Source of the DNA: HGM12669 sp048527645
GTDB lineage: Bacteria > Bacillota > Clostridia > Oscillospirales > CAG-272
NCBI GenBank assembly: GCA_048527645.1
Contig: DBGFNI010000106.1
Location: 1-7,150 of the forward strand
Length of the DNA stretch: 7,150 nucleotides
Direction: 5' to 3'
The notes under the pieces were generated by a model that saw only the letters and a list, made by a program, of their open reading frames with translations, had not been told where the DNA came from and did no database searches. The stretch's first letter is position 1. Each line of letters opens with the position of its first letter. Positions 1-6,353 of the stretch are shown piece after piece. The position numbers and the translations under genes are program-made.

Positions 1-94
1 TCTTGAAAACTTTTTGTTTTTTCAAGTGTTTACTCTAAGGGGATTATATCAATCCGTCTTTTGCGGGGAATTGCTTTTGTTCGGTCAGCGGATA
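1..94. other. Non-coding left edge downstream of rsmF
   Basis: No gene is supported here. Read on the minus strand it follows the TAG stop of the methyltransferase gene. It holds a possible extended -10 promoter (43-50), listed separately, and an AT-rich inverted repeat: CTTGAAAA at 2-9 and TTTTCAAG at 19-26, an 8 bp stem with a 9 nt loop. The repeat has few G-C pairs, and what follows it on the minus strand lies outside the window, so I do not call it a terminator. A plus-strand open frame from 14 overlaps the C-terminal end of the methyltransferase gene antisense and has no plausible ribosome site or family resemblance. Confidence 0.6.
43..50 (-). promoter_or_regulatory. Possible extended -10 promoter reading out of the left edge
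   Basis: On the minus strand the sequence reads TGATATAAT: a perfect TATAAT at 48-43 preceded by TG one base upstream, an extended -10 (TGnTATAAT). No good -35 hexamer sits 16-18 bp upstream, which an extended -10 can tolerate. It lies about 45 nt after the stop of the methyltransferase gene, so it would drive the next minus-strand gene outside the window. Chance occurrence in AT-rich DNA cannot be excluded. Confidence 0.4.
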
Positions 95-1471
95 CTACTG
101 TTTTGGATTGCGCAGACCCTTGGGATATTTGTTTTTCAGCTTACCCTGTACCGCCTTGCCAAAGCCGGTGACGGTACCCGATACCGTCACGGCGGTATAG
201 CCGTTCAGCGCGGGCGGGCAGAAAATTTCCTCACCGCGCAAAAAGGCGGACAGCGTCGGATCCTCCGGCGCAAAGTCCATGCTTTGCAGGCAGTCCTTTG
301 CACGGCGGCACATGAAAGCGCCGTGACACGGCTGCAAACTTTGCCCGACGATTTGTGCAAAGGTGCACCCTGCGCGCAAAATTCCGAATTCCTCCCGCAG
401 GGGCAGCGCTTCGGGTGACAGAAAAATATATTCTCCCCGCGGCACAAAGACGCCCCGGGGCGCGTCGGAAAAGCACGCCTCATACAGCGCTTGCGCCTGC
501 CGCACAAGCGAAGGGGAGCGTGGGGGTGCTGTCGGAGATGCTTTTTTTCGCCGGCTTTGTGTTTTTTCACTGCTTGCGGGCGCGTCATCCCGCTTGCGCA
601 AACGAGCGACAAAATGCCCCTCTCCGCCGTCCATCGGGTAAATGCGGCGTCCGGGCATACCGTTTTCCGCGGGCCTGCCGAAGGTGATCGAAGCGGGCAG
701 ATCGGGGGAAAATTCCGGATGGCGGAGCAAAAACGCCTCCACGGTTTCCTCATTTTCCTCCCGGGAAAAGGTGCAGGTCGAATAAACCAGCACGCCGCCC
801 GGCCGAAGCGCCTGCGCCGCACTGTCGAGAATCTGCGCCTGCCGCTGCGCGCAGGCACGCGGCAGATCGGGCGTCCACTGCGCGATGCTCTGTGCATCTC
901 GCCGGAACATTCCCTCACCCGAGCAGGGCGCATCTACCAACACCCGGTCAAAATACCCGGCCAGTCCCTTACATAAAATATCGGGATGACAGGAAGAAAT
1001 TACCGCGTTGGATATTCCCATCCGCTCAAGATTGAACGATAAAATCTGTGCGCGGCTGCGAATGATTTCGTTTGCCCAGAGCAGTCCGTCATCGCCGGTC
1101 AAAGCGGCGATTTGAGAAGATTTTCCGCCGGGGGCTGCACACAGATCGAGAATCTTTTCCCCCGGCTGCGGATCCAACACCGTAACCGCACAGGAGGCGG
1201 AGGGCTCCTGTGAATAGAACATTCCGCTGTGGTGTGCGGCGAGCAGACCGACGTGCGCGTCGGGCGCCTCGTAGTTTAAGGGGGAAAAGAGAGTCGGCTC
1301 CGACGGCAGCGCAAAGGGCAGGGCACGGCGCAGTGTTTCCATGCTGCATTTCAGCGGGTTGTGTCGGATGCCGTGCCGGGCGGGACGATCCATTGTGTCC
1401 AGAAACGCTGTCATCTCGTCGCCGAGCAGGCGGTGCATGCGTTTCAGATAGGCTTCGGGGAGTTGTTTCAT
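95..1471 (-). CDS. rsmF: RsmF/NOP2-type 16S rRNA (cytosine-C5) methyltransferase
   Basis: This 458-residue protein belongs to the RsmB/RsmF/NOP2 family, which transfers a methyl group from S-adenosylmethionine to C5 of cytosine in rRNA. It acts in the cytoplasm on the small ribosomal subunit. The SAM-binding motif I reads DLCAAPGGKSSQ (residues 109-120). The two cysteines typical of m5C RNA methyltransferases are present: C183 in DAPCSGEGMFRRD (180-192) and C233 in STCTFSREENEE (231-242). C183 is expected to release product and C233 to form the covalent RNA adduct. A variable basic linker (about 292-320) is followed by the RsmF-type C-terminal region, ending in a GKLKNKYPKGLR segment (443-454). 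The length is normal for the Firmicutes branch. The ATG is 9 nt after the stop of the upstream sugar-isomerase gene, with an AGGT ribosome site in that gap, so the two genes are probably co-transcribed. The family is clear; the exact target cytosine(s) cannot be read from the sequence. Confidence 0.92.
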   Translation of the reverse strand: MKQLPEAYLKRMHRLLGDEMTAFLDTMDRPARHGIRHNPLKCSMETLRRALPFALPSEPTLFSPLNYEAPDAHVGLLAAHHSGMFYSQEPSASCAVTVLDPQPGEKILDLCAAPGGKSSQIAALTGDDGLLWANEIIRSRAQILSFNLERMGISNAVISSCHPDILCKGLAGYFDRVLVDAPCSGEGMFRRDAQSIAQWTPDLPRACAQRQAQILDSAAQALRPGGVLVYSTCTFSREENEETVEAFLLRHPEFSPDLPASITFGRPAENGMPGRRIYPMDGGEGHFVARLRKRDDAPASSEKTQSRRKKASPTAPPRSPSLVRQAQALYEACFSDAPRGVFVPRGEYIFLSPEALPLREEFGILRAGCTFAQIVGQSLQPCHGAFMCRRAKDCLQSMDFAPEDPTLSAFLRGEEIFCPPALNGYTAVTVSGTVTGFGKAVQGKLKNKYPKGLRNPKQ

Positions 1472-1480
1472 CTTACCTGC

Positions 1481-2296
1481 TTACCAGTTCTGCTTCAAAA
1501 AGTCGTAGTTGACTTTCGCGCTCTCAAGATTGGTGGTCGGACTGCTGTCCAGCTCCACGCACTGATAGCCGCGATAGCCGTTTTGCTTCAGAATGTCAAT
1601 GATGCGGCACAGGTCAATCGAACCCTTGCCAAGCTCGCGGAAATTGGCATAGGGCGCCTGTGTGATGTCGTATTCGTCCGTCAGATAGAACGCGGCGTCG
1701 GCCATATCCTTGAAGTGCGTTGCGAAAATGCGCCCGACATATTTTTCGGTAAAGCGAACCGGATCAATCCGCGCGGCGCAAAGATGTGCAAAATCCGGGC
1801 AAAGCCCCACGGTGTCCGGGTCGGTGTTGTTGAGAATGAAGGCAAGATCGCTTTCATACATCAGCTTGGTGTTGTGATGCGGATGGATCGTCACCGTCAT
1901 GTCATATTGCTTGGCGGTGTCGGCAAAGGCGGTGATGGCCTTCAGCTGCCGCGTCAGATCCTCCTCGTTTGCGGGGGTGCTGTCCCAGATGCCCTGAATC
2001 ACCAGCCCCTTGGCGCCGGCGCGCGCAATGAAATCAATCTTCTCATACATATCCTGCACATCCCACATCGGATCGGGCTGCAGCATGAAATAAAAGCTGA
2101 ACGCCGTCATGTCATAATGCTTCATCAAAGCGTGAAATTCCGCTTCATCATTCTGATACAGATTGACAAAGTCGCGCACCAGCTCAATGTTGTGAAAGCC
2201 TGCCTGCGCAAGATCAGATGCCGCGTTTTTCAGGCAGTCGCGGCTGTCAATTCCCCAGCTCCATTCGGAGTATGCAAATTTTTGATCGGAACTCAT
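1481..2296 (-). CDS. Sugar phosphate isomerase/epimerase, IolE-like TIM barrel
   Basis: This 271-residue protein has the pattern of the xylose-isomerase-like TIM-barrel (AP endonuclease 2) family, which contains sugar isomerases, epimerases and inosose dehydratases (IolE). Visible landmarks are HPHHNT (138-143), CPDFAHL (166-172), THFKD (193-197), ELGKGSID (221-228) and GYRGYQCVELD (240-250). The order and spacing resemble IolE/MocC-type enzymes. D168, H171, H194 and E249 are likely divalent-metal or substrate ligands by family analogy. No signal peptide is seen, so it is probably cytoplasmic. I chose the ATG at 2296 because an AGGAGG lies 8 nt upstream and a promoter lies just before that. 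The in-frame ATG at 2371 is upstream of the -10 box and would not be on the transcript. No myo-inositol or other sugar genes are visible nearby, so the substrate is unknown and no gene name is given. It precedes rsmF by 9 nt. Confidence 0.85.
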   Translation of the reverse strand: MSSDQKFAYSEWSWGIDSRDCLKNAASDLAQAGFHNIELVRDFVNLYQNDEAEFHALMKHYDMTAFSFYFMLQPDPMWDVQDMYEKIDFIARAGAKGLVIQGIWDSTPANEEDLTRQLKAITAFADTAKQYDMTVTIHPHHNTKLMYESDLAFILNNTDPDTVGLCPDFAHLCAARIDPVRFTEKYVGRIFATHFKDMADAAFYLTDEYDITQAPYANFRELGKGSIDLCRIIDILKQNGYRGYQCVELDSSPTTNLESAKVNYDFLKQNW

Positions 2297-2304
2297 TTCA
2301 GATT

Positions 2305-2310
2305 CCTCCT
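2305..2310 (-). promoter_or_regulatory. Ribosome binding site fixing the isomerase start
   Basis: AGGAGG on the minus strand ends 8 nt before the ATG at 2296. It decides between this start and an in-frame ATG 25 codons upstream that has no comparable site. Confidence 0.85.
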
Positions 2311-2329
2311 GTGCGTTTGTGTTGCACTC

Positions 2330-2358
2330 ATTATACACAAATTTGCCGAAAAAAGCAA
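2330..2358 (-). promoter_or_regulatory. SigA-type promoter of the isomerase-rsmF pair
   Basis: The minus strand reads TTGCTT (2358-2353), a 17 bp spacer, then a perfect TATAAT (2335-2330). The -35 matches TTGACA at four of six positions. The predicted transcript start near 2323 leaves a leader of about 27 nt containing the AGGAGG site. It lies about 30 bp after the preceding terminator, so the pair forms its own transcription unit. Confidence 0.8.
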
Positions 2359-2380
2359 TACGCTTTGACAAACGACTTGA

Positions 2381-2417
2381 AAAAAGAAAAGCCGGACAGC
2401 ATTTTTTGCTGTCCGGC
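2381..2417 (-). terminator. Intrinsic terminator of the efp operon
   Basis: A perfect 10 bp inverted repeat, GCCGGACAGC (2391-2400) and GCTGTCCGGC (2408-2417), encloses a 7 nt loop. On the minus strand the hairpin is followed by TTTTCTTTTT (2390-2381), the U-rich tail of a factor-independent terminator. It sits 37 nt after the stop of the CD1247-like gene. On the plus strand there is no comparable T tract, so it works in one direction only. Confidence 0.93.
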
Positions 2418-2454
2418 TTGGGGTGATTTGTTTGGATAGATCCGATCGGTTGGA

Positions 2455-2877
2455 TCAGTTCAGCTCGCAGCCCTCGCAGCTCTCGCTGTCACAGCTGCCG
2501 CATGCAGCGTCCACAACGCTGAAGGACTCGCCGCAGGAGGGGCAGGGGATATGCTCCGGATCGACGGAATCGTCAAAATATACCGTCTCGCCGCAGTGGG
2601 GACAGTCAACCTCGATGAAGTCGTCATCCTCGTCGTCTTCATCTTCGTACTCGTCGTCGCCGTACAGATACTCTTCTACATCGGCAAGATCGTCGTCCAG
2701 TTCTTCGACATACTCACTTACGGATGCGACCTCGTCGCCCAGATCCGTCACATCCATGGTCATATCGTCGAGCAGATCGACGATTGCACGGAGCAGCTTG
2801 CTTTCATTGGTGTCAGCCTCAAACTGCATGCCTTCCATCATTCCTTTGATGTATGCGATTTTTTCTGTCAAAGTCAT
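2455..2877 (-). CDS. CD1247-like acidic zinc-ribbon protein of unknown function
   Basis: This 140-residue protein has three parts. Residues 1-72 are predicted mostly helical and begin MTLTEKIAYIKGMMEGM, the start seen in clostridial proteins related to C. difficile CD1247. Residues 73-89 form a very acidic linker made almost wholly of Asp and Glu. The C-terminus carries a zinc-ribbon-like cysteine set, C92-x2-C95 and C112-x2-C115 (CPHCG and CPSCG). A further set follows at the tail, C126-x2-C129-x4-C134-x2-C137. The family's molecular role is not known to me; the net charge argues against simple nonspecific DNA binding. An AAGGTG ribosome site lies 7 nt before the ATG. The gene starts 60 nt after efp with no clear promoter or strong terminator between, so it is probably co-transcribed with efp, consistent with the efp linkage I recall in other Clostridia. 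The family assignment is from memory of the N-terminal motif and the context. Confidence 0.78.
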   Translation of the reverse strand: MTLTEKIAYIKGMMEGMQFEADTNESKLLRAIVDLLDDMTMDVTDLGDEVASVSEYVEELDDDLADVEEYLYGDDEYEDEDDEDDDFIEVDCPHCGETVYFDDSVDPEHIPCPSCGESFSVVDAACGSCDSESCEGCELN

Positions 2878-2937
2878 CTTTGTTCACCTTTCCTTTCTAA
2901 ACAAATAGATGATCAACTGCTTGATACAGGGAAGTAC

Positions 2938-3495
2938 TTATGCGCGGGAGAGATACTCTCCGGTGCGGGTATCGATCTTGATCACGGTGCCCGCTTCGAT
3001 AAACAGGGGAACCTTCACCTGTGCGCCGGTTTCCAGTGTAGCAAATTTGGTAGCGCCTGTTGCGGTATCGCCTTTGACGCCGGGCTCGGTTTCGGTGATG
3101 GTCAGCTCCACAAAGGTGGGCGGCTCAACAGAGAACACATTGCCTTTGTAGGAAACGATCTTGCACATCATTTCTTCTTTTACAAACTTGAAGTTGTCAC
3201 CGAGCAGGTCCGCACCGACGGGAATCTGTTCGTAGGTTTCCATATCCATGAAGTAGTACAACTCACCGTCGTTGTACAGATACTGCATGTCGCGTCTTTC
3301 CACATACGCGGGCGGGAACTTGTCGGTGGGGCTGAATGTTTTTTCAACAATGGAGCCGGTGATCACATTCTTCAGCTTGGTCCGGACAAAAGCCGCGCCC
3401 TTTCCGGGCTTGACATGCTGAAATTCAATGACCTGAACGACCTGTCCGTCCATTTCAAACGTTACGCCGTTTTTAAAATCGCCTGCGATTACCAT
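2938..3495 (-). CDS. efp: Translation elongation factor P
   Basis: EF-P binds ribosomes stalled on consecutive prolines, between the P and E sites, and promotes peptide bond formation. The 185-residue length is standard. Three domains can be followed: an N-terminal KOW-like barrel (about 1-63), a middle OB domain (about 66-126) and a C-terminal OB domain (about 128-185) with the family pattern GDTATGATKFATLETG. The loop tip reads HVKPGKGAAF, with the conserved, modifiable lysine at K32 flanked by proline and glycine, as in bacteria that keep a lysine here; B. subtilis EF-P carries 5-aminopentanol on this residue. No EpmA/EpmB-type modification gene is visible in this window. A GGAGGT ribosome site lies 5 nt before the ATG. 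It is the first gene of a two-gene unit with the CD1247-like protein and has its own promoter. The upstream M24 peptidase is a common efp neighbour in Firmicutes. Confidence 0.97.
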   Translation of the reverse strand: MVIAGDFKNGVTFEMDGQVVQVIEFQHVKPGKGAAFVRTKLKNVITGSIVEKTFSPTDKFPPAYVERRDMQYLYNDGELYYFMDMETYEQIPVGADLLGDNFKFVKEEMMCKIVSYKGNVFSVEPPTFVELTITETEPGVKGDTATGATKFATLETGAQVKVPLFIEAGTVIKIDTRTGEYLSRA

Positions 3496-3580
3496 AGGAT
3501 ACCTCCGAAGATTTTGTTATTTCTGATATTTCTGAATGTCAGCCTGATTTCAGTCCGCTTCCATCCGTTTATTACAGTTT

Positions 3581-3609
3581 ATTATACCAAATATAGCGCC
3601 TGTTTGCAA
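3581..3609 (-). promoter_or_regulatory. SigA-type promoter of efp
   Basis: The minus strand reads TTGCAA (3609-3604), a 17 bp spacer, then a perfect TATAAT (3586-3581). The expected transcript start near 3574 gives an efp leader of about 80 nt with a GGAGGT ribosome site at its end. The -35 box is enclosed by a 5 bp inverted repeat, GCGCC (3596-3600) and GGCGC (3614-3618). Confidence 0.82.
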
Positions 3610-3636
3610 GTACGGCGCATGCTTTTTACATTTTGT

Positions 3637-4764
3637 TCATATATCAATTTGCACAAGCTGTTTGGGGCTGTGTGTCAGATTGCGTATTTCGCCGTTTTGC
3701 ACCGTGATCATGTCCTCAATGCGGACGCCGTATTTTCCGGTGAGATAGATGCCGGGCTCCACGGTGACCACATCGCCCTCGGAGAGCAGCATGCTATCCG
3801 GCGCGGCGGGGGAAAAGACGGGACTCTCGTGAATGTGTAGCCCGACCCCGTGCCCCAGCGCGTGCCCAAAGCACCCTGCATAGCCGGCGCGGTCGATGAC
3901 CGCTCTTGCCGTGCGGTCGGCTTCTGCACAGGACATGCCGACATGCAGCGCCTCCAGTGCCGCGTTCTGCGCTTCGAGCACGGTGCGGTATACCCGTTCC
4001 ATCTCGCTGTCGGGCGCCCCCAGACAAACGGTGCGTGTCATGTCAGAGCAATATCCCCGGTATTTACAGCCGAAATCCATGGTGAGAAAGCCGGGCTGCA
4101 GCAGGCAGTCGCGCGGTACGCCGTGGGGCAGTGCGGAGGCGTCGCCGCTGACGGCAATCACGTCAAAGGACAGCCCCTCGGCCCCTGATCGCCGCATGAA
4201 AAATTCCAGCTCCAGCGCCACCTGCTTTTCGGTGACATGCCCCGCGTTTTCCCGCAGAAAATCCAAAATATGAAGGTATGCATCGTCGGTGAATTTCTGC
4301 GCGGTGACGATCGCTTCGATTTCATCGGGCGATTTTCGGCGGCGCAGACGGCTGATCAGATCGCCGATCGGCGTGAGTGTGATCTGCACGGCGGACATGT
4401 GGCGCTTCCATTTTTCCAGATCCGCCACCGTCAGGTGCGCGTCCTCAAAGCTGAGGCGGGAGACACCGCTGCTTTGGAGAAAGGCGGCGATTTTCTGCGG
4501 CGCGGTGAACGGTTGAACGGTGAAGGGGGTGTGCCGCATGGCGTTTTCCGCCGCCTCAATATAACGAAAATCGGTGAACAGATATGCCGCCTCCCGTCCG
4601 ATTGCCACATACCCGTCCGCAAACATAAAATTTGTGAAATAATACTGATGCACGGGGTCGGTGAGCAAAACGGCGTCCGTATCCTGCGGCAACACGCTGC
4701 GCAGACGCTGCAGCGGCGTTTGACCGGGAGCGCTTTGCGCAAATGCCTGATGTTCTGATTGCAT
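3637..4764 (-). CDS. M24 family Xaa-Pro peptidase (aminopeptidase P-like)
   Basis: This 375-residue metallopeptidase is predicted to cleave peptides at Xaa-Pro bonds in the cytoplasm. Residues about 18-142 form the N-terminal creatinase-like domain, and about 149-370 the pita-bread catalytic domain. All five ligands of the dinuclear metal site are visible: D230 (MDFG), D241 (SDMTRT), H305 (GHGVGLHIHE), E336 (VEPGIY) and E350 (RIEDM). H214 (LPHG) and H312 are the usual active-site histidines. Length is normal for the short Firmicutes aminopeptidase P/YqhT group. An AGAGG ribosome site lies 8 nt before the ATG. The gene follows the DUF1934 gene by 41 nt with no convincing promoter between, so it probably belongs to the tcdA unit. 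No clear terminator separates it from the efp promoter, so some readthrough into efp is possible. Aminopeptidase P and prolidase cannot be told apart by sequence alone; location beside efp favours the Firmicutes aminopeptidase P group, and pepP would be the nearest name. Confidence 0.92.
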   Translation of the reverse strand: MQSEHQAFAQSAPGQTPLQRLRSVLPQDTDAVLLTDPVHQYYFTNFMFADGYVAIGREAAYLFTDFRYIEAAENAMRHTPFTVQPFTAPQKIAAFLQSSGVSRLSFEDAHLTVADLEKWKRHMSAVQITLTPIGDLISRLRRRKSPDEIEAIVTAQKFTDDAYLHILDFLRENAGHVTEKQVALELEFFMRRSGAEGLSFDVIAVSGDASALPHGVPRDCLLQPGFLTMDFGCKYRGYCSDMTRTVCLGAPDSEMERVYRTVLEAQNAALEALHVGMSCAEADRTARAVIDRAGYAGCFGHALGHGVGLHIHESPVFSPAAPDSMLLSEGDVVTVEPGIYLTGKYGVRIEDMITVQNGEIRNLTHSPKQLVQIDI

Positions 4765-4805
4765 GGTTTGGTCCTCTCTTTTTGTCCGGATGATACGGAA
4801 ATGTG

Positions 4806-5327
4806 TTATTCGGAATCTTCCACGGGGCTGATTTCCAGCACGAGGTGATTGCGCTCTGCGTGTGCACCGCGGATTTCCACCAGATAGTCAAGCTCAAGCC
4901 TGCCGCCGTCAAGGGACAGGCGGTTGTCCATGGAGACGGTATACACGCACAGGGAAAAGGGCATCACCCCGGTGTCATAGGTGGTGATGTGCCGCCGCCC
5001 CATGGTGAAGGTCAGCGCGGTGCTCACGGTCCCGGTGCGCAGCATGGTGATCTGCCAGGGGTTGTCCCGGTCAAAGGACAGCGTGGTGGTGGAGCCCTCC
5101 ATGCCGGTCAGCTCGGTTTCCTCGTAGGAGACGGAAAACCGCGTTCCGTCCTGCTCTGCAATGCCCTGCGCGAATATTTCAAAGGTTTCGGTTTCCTGTG
5201 TTTCCTCGGTGTCAAAGGAGTTTCCGAAATCCACCTCGTCAAAATCCCGTGTGACCTGTTCAAACAGCTCCGGCGCGCCGGTGTCCTGCTGCTCGGTGAT
5301 CAGATGAATGGATACACGCTGCTTCAT
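4806..5327 (-). CDS. DUF1934 (YwiB-like) beta-barrel protein
   Basis: This 173-residue protein matches the DUF1934/YwiB pattern, a calycin-like beta barrel of unknown function found in Firmicutes. The supporting segments are SYEETELTGMEGSTTTLSF (67-85), the ITMLRTGT strand (93-100), FTMGRRHITTYDTG (107-120), a middle strand with VYTVS (128-132) and the closing GGRLELDYLVEI (141-152) plus NHLVLEI (160-166). It has no signal peptide or membrane segment. Residues 23-50 are rich in Glu, Asp and Thr and may be an inserted loop. I place the start at 5327: the homologous region begins KQRVSIHLITEQQ, GGAG lies 10 nt upstream, and the ATG comes 2 nt after the tcdA stop, a spacing that suggests translational coupling. 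A longer open frame reaching 5582 runs antiphase inside tcdA and encodes an Arg/Ala/Cys-rich stretch with no family character. Its role is not known. Confidence 0.85.
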   Translation of the reverse strand: MKQRVSIHLITEQQDTGAPELFEQVTRDFDEVDFGNSFDTEETQETETFEIFAQGIAEQDGTRFSVSYEETELTGMEGSTTTLSFDRDNPWQITMLRTGTVSTALTFTMGRRHITTYDTGVMPFSLCVYTVSMDNRLSLDGGRLELDYLVEIRGAHAERNHLVLEISPVEDSE

Positions 5328-5329
5328 GA

Positions 5330-6079
5330 TTATGCTTCTCCGTTTTGTATTGTTTGATTCGGCAGATCGCGGGATATGCCGCACAGCTCCCGCACAACCT
5401 CGCCGCCGAGCATCAGACCCGCAACGGCAGGGACAAAGGAGACAGAGCCGGGCACCCGGCGCTGCCCGTCTGCTGCGCCGTTTTTGAGGGGCGCACGCGG
5501 CGGTTCTTTGGAATATACGACTTTCAGGTGGCGGATGCCGCGCAGGCGCAGCTCCCGGCGCATCACGCGCGCCAGCGGGCACATCTGGGTTTTGGGCAGA
5601 TCGGCGATGGCAAAGGCGCCGCCGTCCAGCTTGTTTCCCGCCCCCATGGCGGAAATGATAGGCGTGCCGGCGGCACGCGCCTGCACAATCAGCTCGACCT
5701 TGCTTGGTACGGAATCAATCGCGTCGATGACATAATCGTAGTCGGAAAAACAAAAGGTGTGCATATTTTCCGCCGAAAAAAATTCTGGGCGGCGAATGAC
5801 CGCAGTTTGCGGAGATATGTCGGCGATGCGCGCCGCCGCCACGTCAACCTTGCGCATGCCGACAGTGGAGTGCAGCGCGATGATCTGCCGGTTGATGTTG
5901 CTGAGACTGACGGTATCATGATCCACCAGCGTCAGCGTGCCGATGCCGCAGCGCGCGAGCGCTTCCATGGCGTGTCCGCCGACGCCGCCGATGCCGAAGA
6001 TTGCCACATGGCACTGCCGCAGCCGCTGCATGGCCGCGTCGCCGAGCAACAGTTCTGTGCGGGAAAAGGGTGTTTCCAT
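5330..6079 (-). CDS. tcdA: tRNA threonylcarbamoyladenosine dehydratase
   Basis: TcdA is an E1-like (ThiF/MoeB superfamily) enzyme that uses ATP to convert t6A at position 37 of ANN-decoding tRNAs to the cyclic form ct6A. The 249-residue protein shows the nucleotide-binding GIGGVGG loop (29-35), LVDHDTVSLSNINRQ (51-65) with the superfamily NxNRQ motif, the acidic DYVIDAIDS segment (115-123), and SAMGAGNK (143-150). The TcdA-type C-terminal part includes MCPLARVMRRELR (166-178), VVYSKEPP (187-194) and GSVSFVPAVAGLMLGGEVVREL (211-232). The absence of the rhodanese or zinc CxxC features of MoeB/ThiF and the match to the YgdL/CsdL type set it apart from sulfur-carrier activators. The ribosome site (AGAG about 11 nt upstream) is weak. 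It is the first gene of a probable tcdA-DUF1934-M24 unit. The partner sulfurtransferase system (CsdA/CsdE in E. coli) is not visible here. Confidence 0.92.
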   Translation of the reverse strand: METPFSRTELLLGDAAMQRLRQCHVAIFGIGGVGGHAMEALARCGIGTLTLVDHDTVSLSNINRQIIALHSTVGMRKVDVAAARIADISPQTAVIRRPEFFSAENMHTFCFSDYDYVIDAIDSVPSKVELIVQARAAGTPIISAMGAGNKLDGGAFAIADLPKTQMCPLARVMRRELRLRGIRHLKVVYSKEPPRAPLKNGAADGQRRVPGSVSFVPAVAGLMLGGEVVRELCGISRDLPNQTIQNGEA

Positions 6080-6161
6080 AAAGCGTTCTCTTTTCTTTTA
6101 TGTGAATGGATGCGATCCGCGCGGGAGAGCGATGCACGCCGCTTTCGGATATCACAGCAAT

Positions 6162-6170
6162 ATCATAGCA
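6162..6170 (-). promoter_or_regulatory. Extended -10 promoter of the tcdA unit
   Basis: The minus strand reads TGCTATGAT: TATGAT at 6167-6162 with TG one base upstream (TGnTATGAT). The hexamer 17 bp upstream is TTTCTT, a poor -35, so this would rely on the extended -10. A start near 6155 would give a leader of about 75 nt before the tcdA ATG. It is the best candidate in the 6080-6353 gap. Confidence 0.55.
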
Positions 6171-6192
6171 CATTTTTTTCACAAAAGAAAGA

Positions 6193-6237
6193 CCCCCGGG
6201 TGAATATTCTGCACAAAAACGGTATGACAGCCGGGGG
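6193..6237 (-). terminator. Second terminator-like inverted repeat after the M23 gene
   Basis: CCCCCGG (6193-6199) and CCGGGGG (6231-6237) form a perfect 7 bp all-GC stem around a 31 nt loop. On the minus strand it is followed by TCTTTCTTTT (6192-6183). The strong stem and pyrimidine tail look like a backup terminator, but the loop is long. It lies upstream of the predicted tcdA promoter, so it would not be in a transcript that starts there. Confidence 0.4.
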
Positions 6238-6286
6238 ACGCCGGGTGGCGGTGTGCCCGAGAAAAACGGGTTTAGCTGCCGCAAGG

Positions 6287-6317
6287 AAAAAATCCCCGGT
6301 TTTGACGGGGATTTTTT
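6287..6317 (-). terminator. Intrinsic terminator of the M23 peptidase gene
   Basis: A perfect 12 bp inverted repeat, AAAAAATCCCCG (6287-6298) and CGGGGATTTTTT (6306-6317), surrounds a 7 nt loop. The structure carries A/T tracts on both sides, so it could stop transcription in either direction. It lies 36 nt after the M23 stop codon. Confidence 0.88.
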
Positions 6318-6353
6318 CGGGTTATTCTGTTGGGAATTACGCGGTATGGGCGT

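Noticed and set aside
2..26. Hairpin CTTGAAAA/TTTTCAAG as a terminator of rsmF
   Set aside because: The stem has only two G-C pairs, and the downstream flank needed for a U-tract is outside the window.
1361..2368. 335-codon plus-strand open frame
   Set aside because: It is antisense to the start of rsmF and the whole isomerase gene and has no family features.
2297..2371. N-terminal extension of the isomerase to the ATG at 2371
   Set aside because: It would start upstream of the -35 and -10 boxes, lacks a ribosome site, and adds residues absent from the TIM-barrel pattern.
2620..2665. Repetitive TCATCC/TCGTC-like run that looks like a short tandem repeat
   Set aside because: It encodes the Asp/Glu linker of the CD1247-like protein on the minus strand, so the repetition reflects amino-acid composition.
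2912..2925. Small hairpin ATCAA-CTGC-TTGAT between efp and the CD1247-like gene
   Set aside because: A 5 bp AT-rich stem without a proper U-tract is too weak to call a terminator, and the genes look co-transcribed.
2551..3840. 429-codon plus-strand open frame
   Set aside because: It runs antisense across the CD1247-like gene, efp, the efp promoter and the end of the M24 gene. Its translation shows no family pattern and no ribosome site precedes it, while the minus-strand genes are clearly recognisable.
5328..5582. N-terminal extension of the DUF1934 gene
   Set aside because: These 85 codons overlap tcdA in another frame and encode an Arg/Ala/Cys-rich stretch unlike the barrel that follows; a better start with a ribosome site is at 5327.
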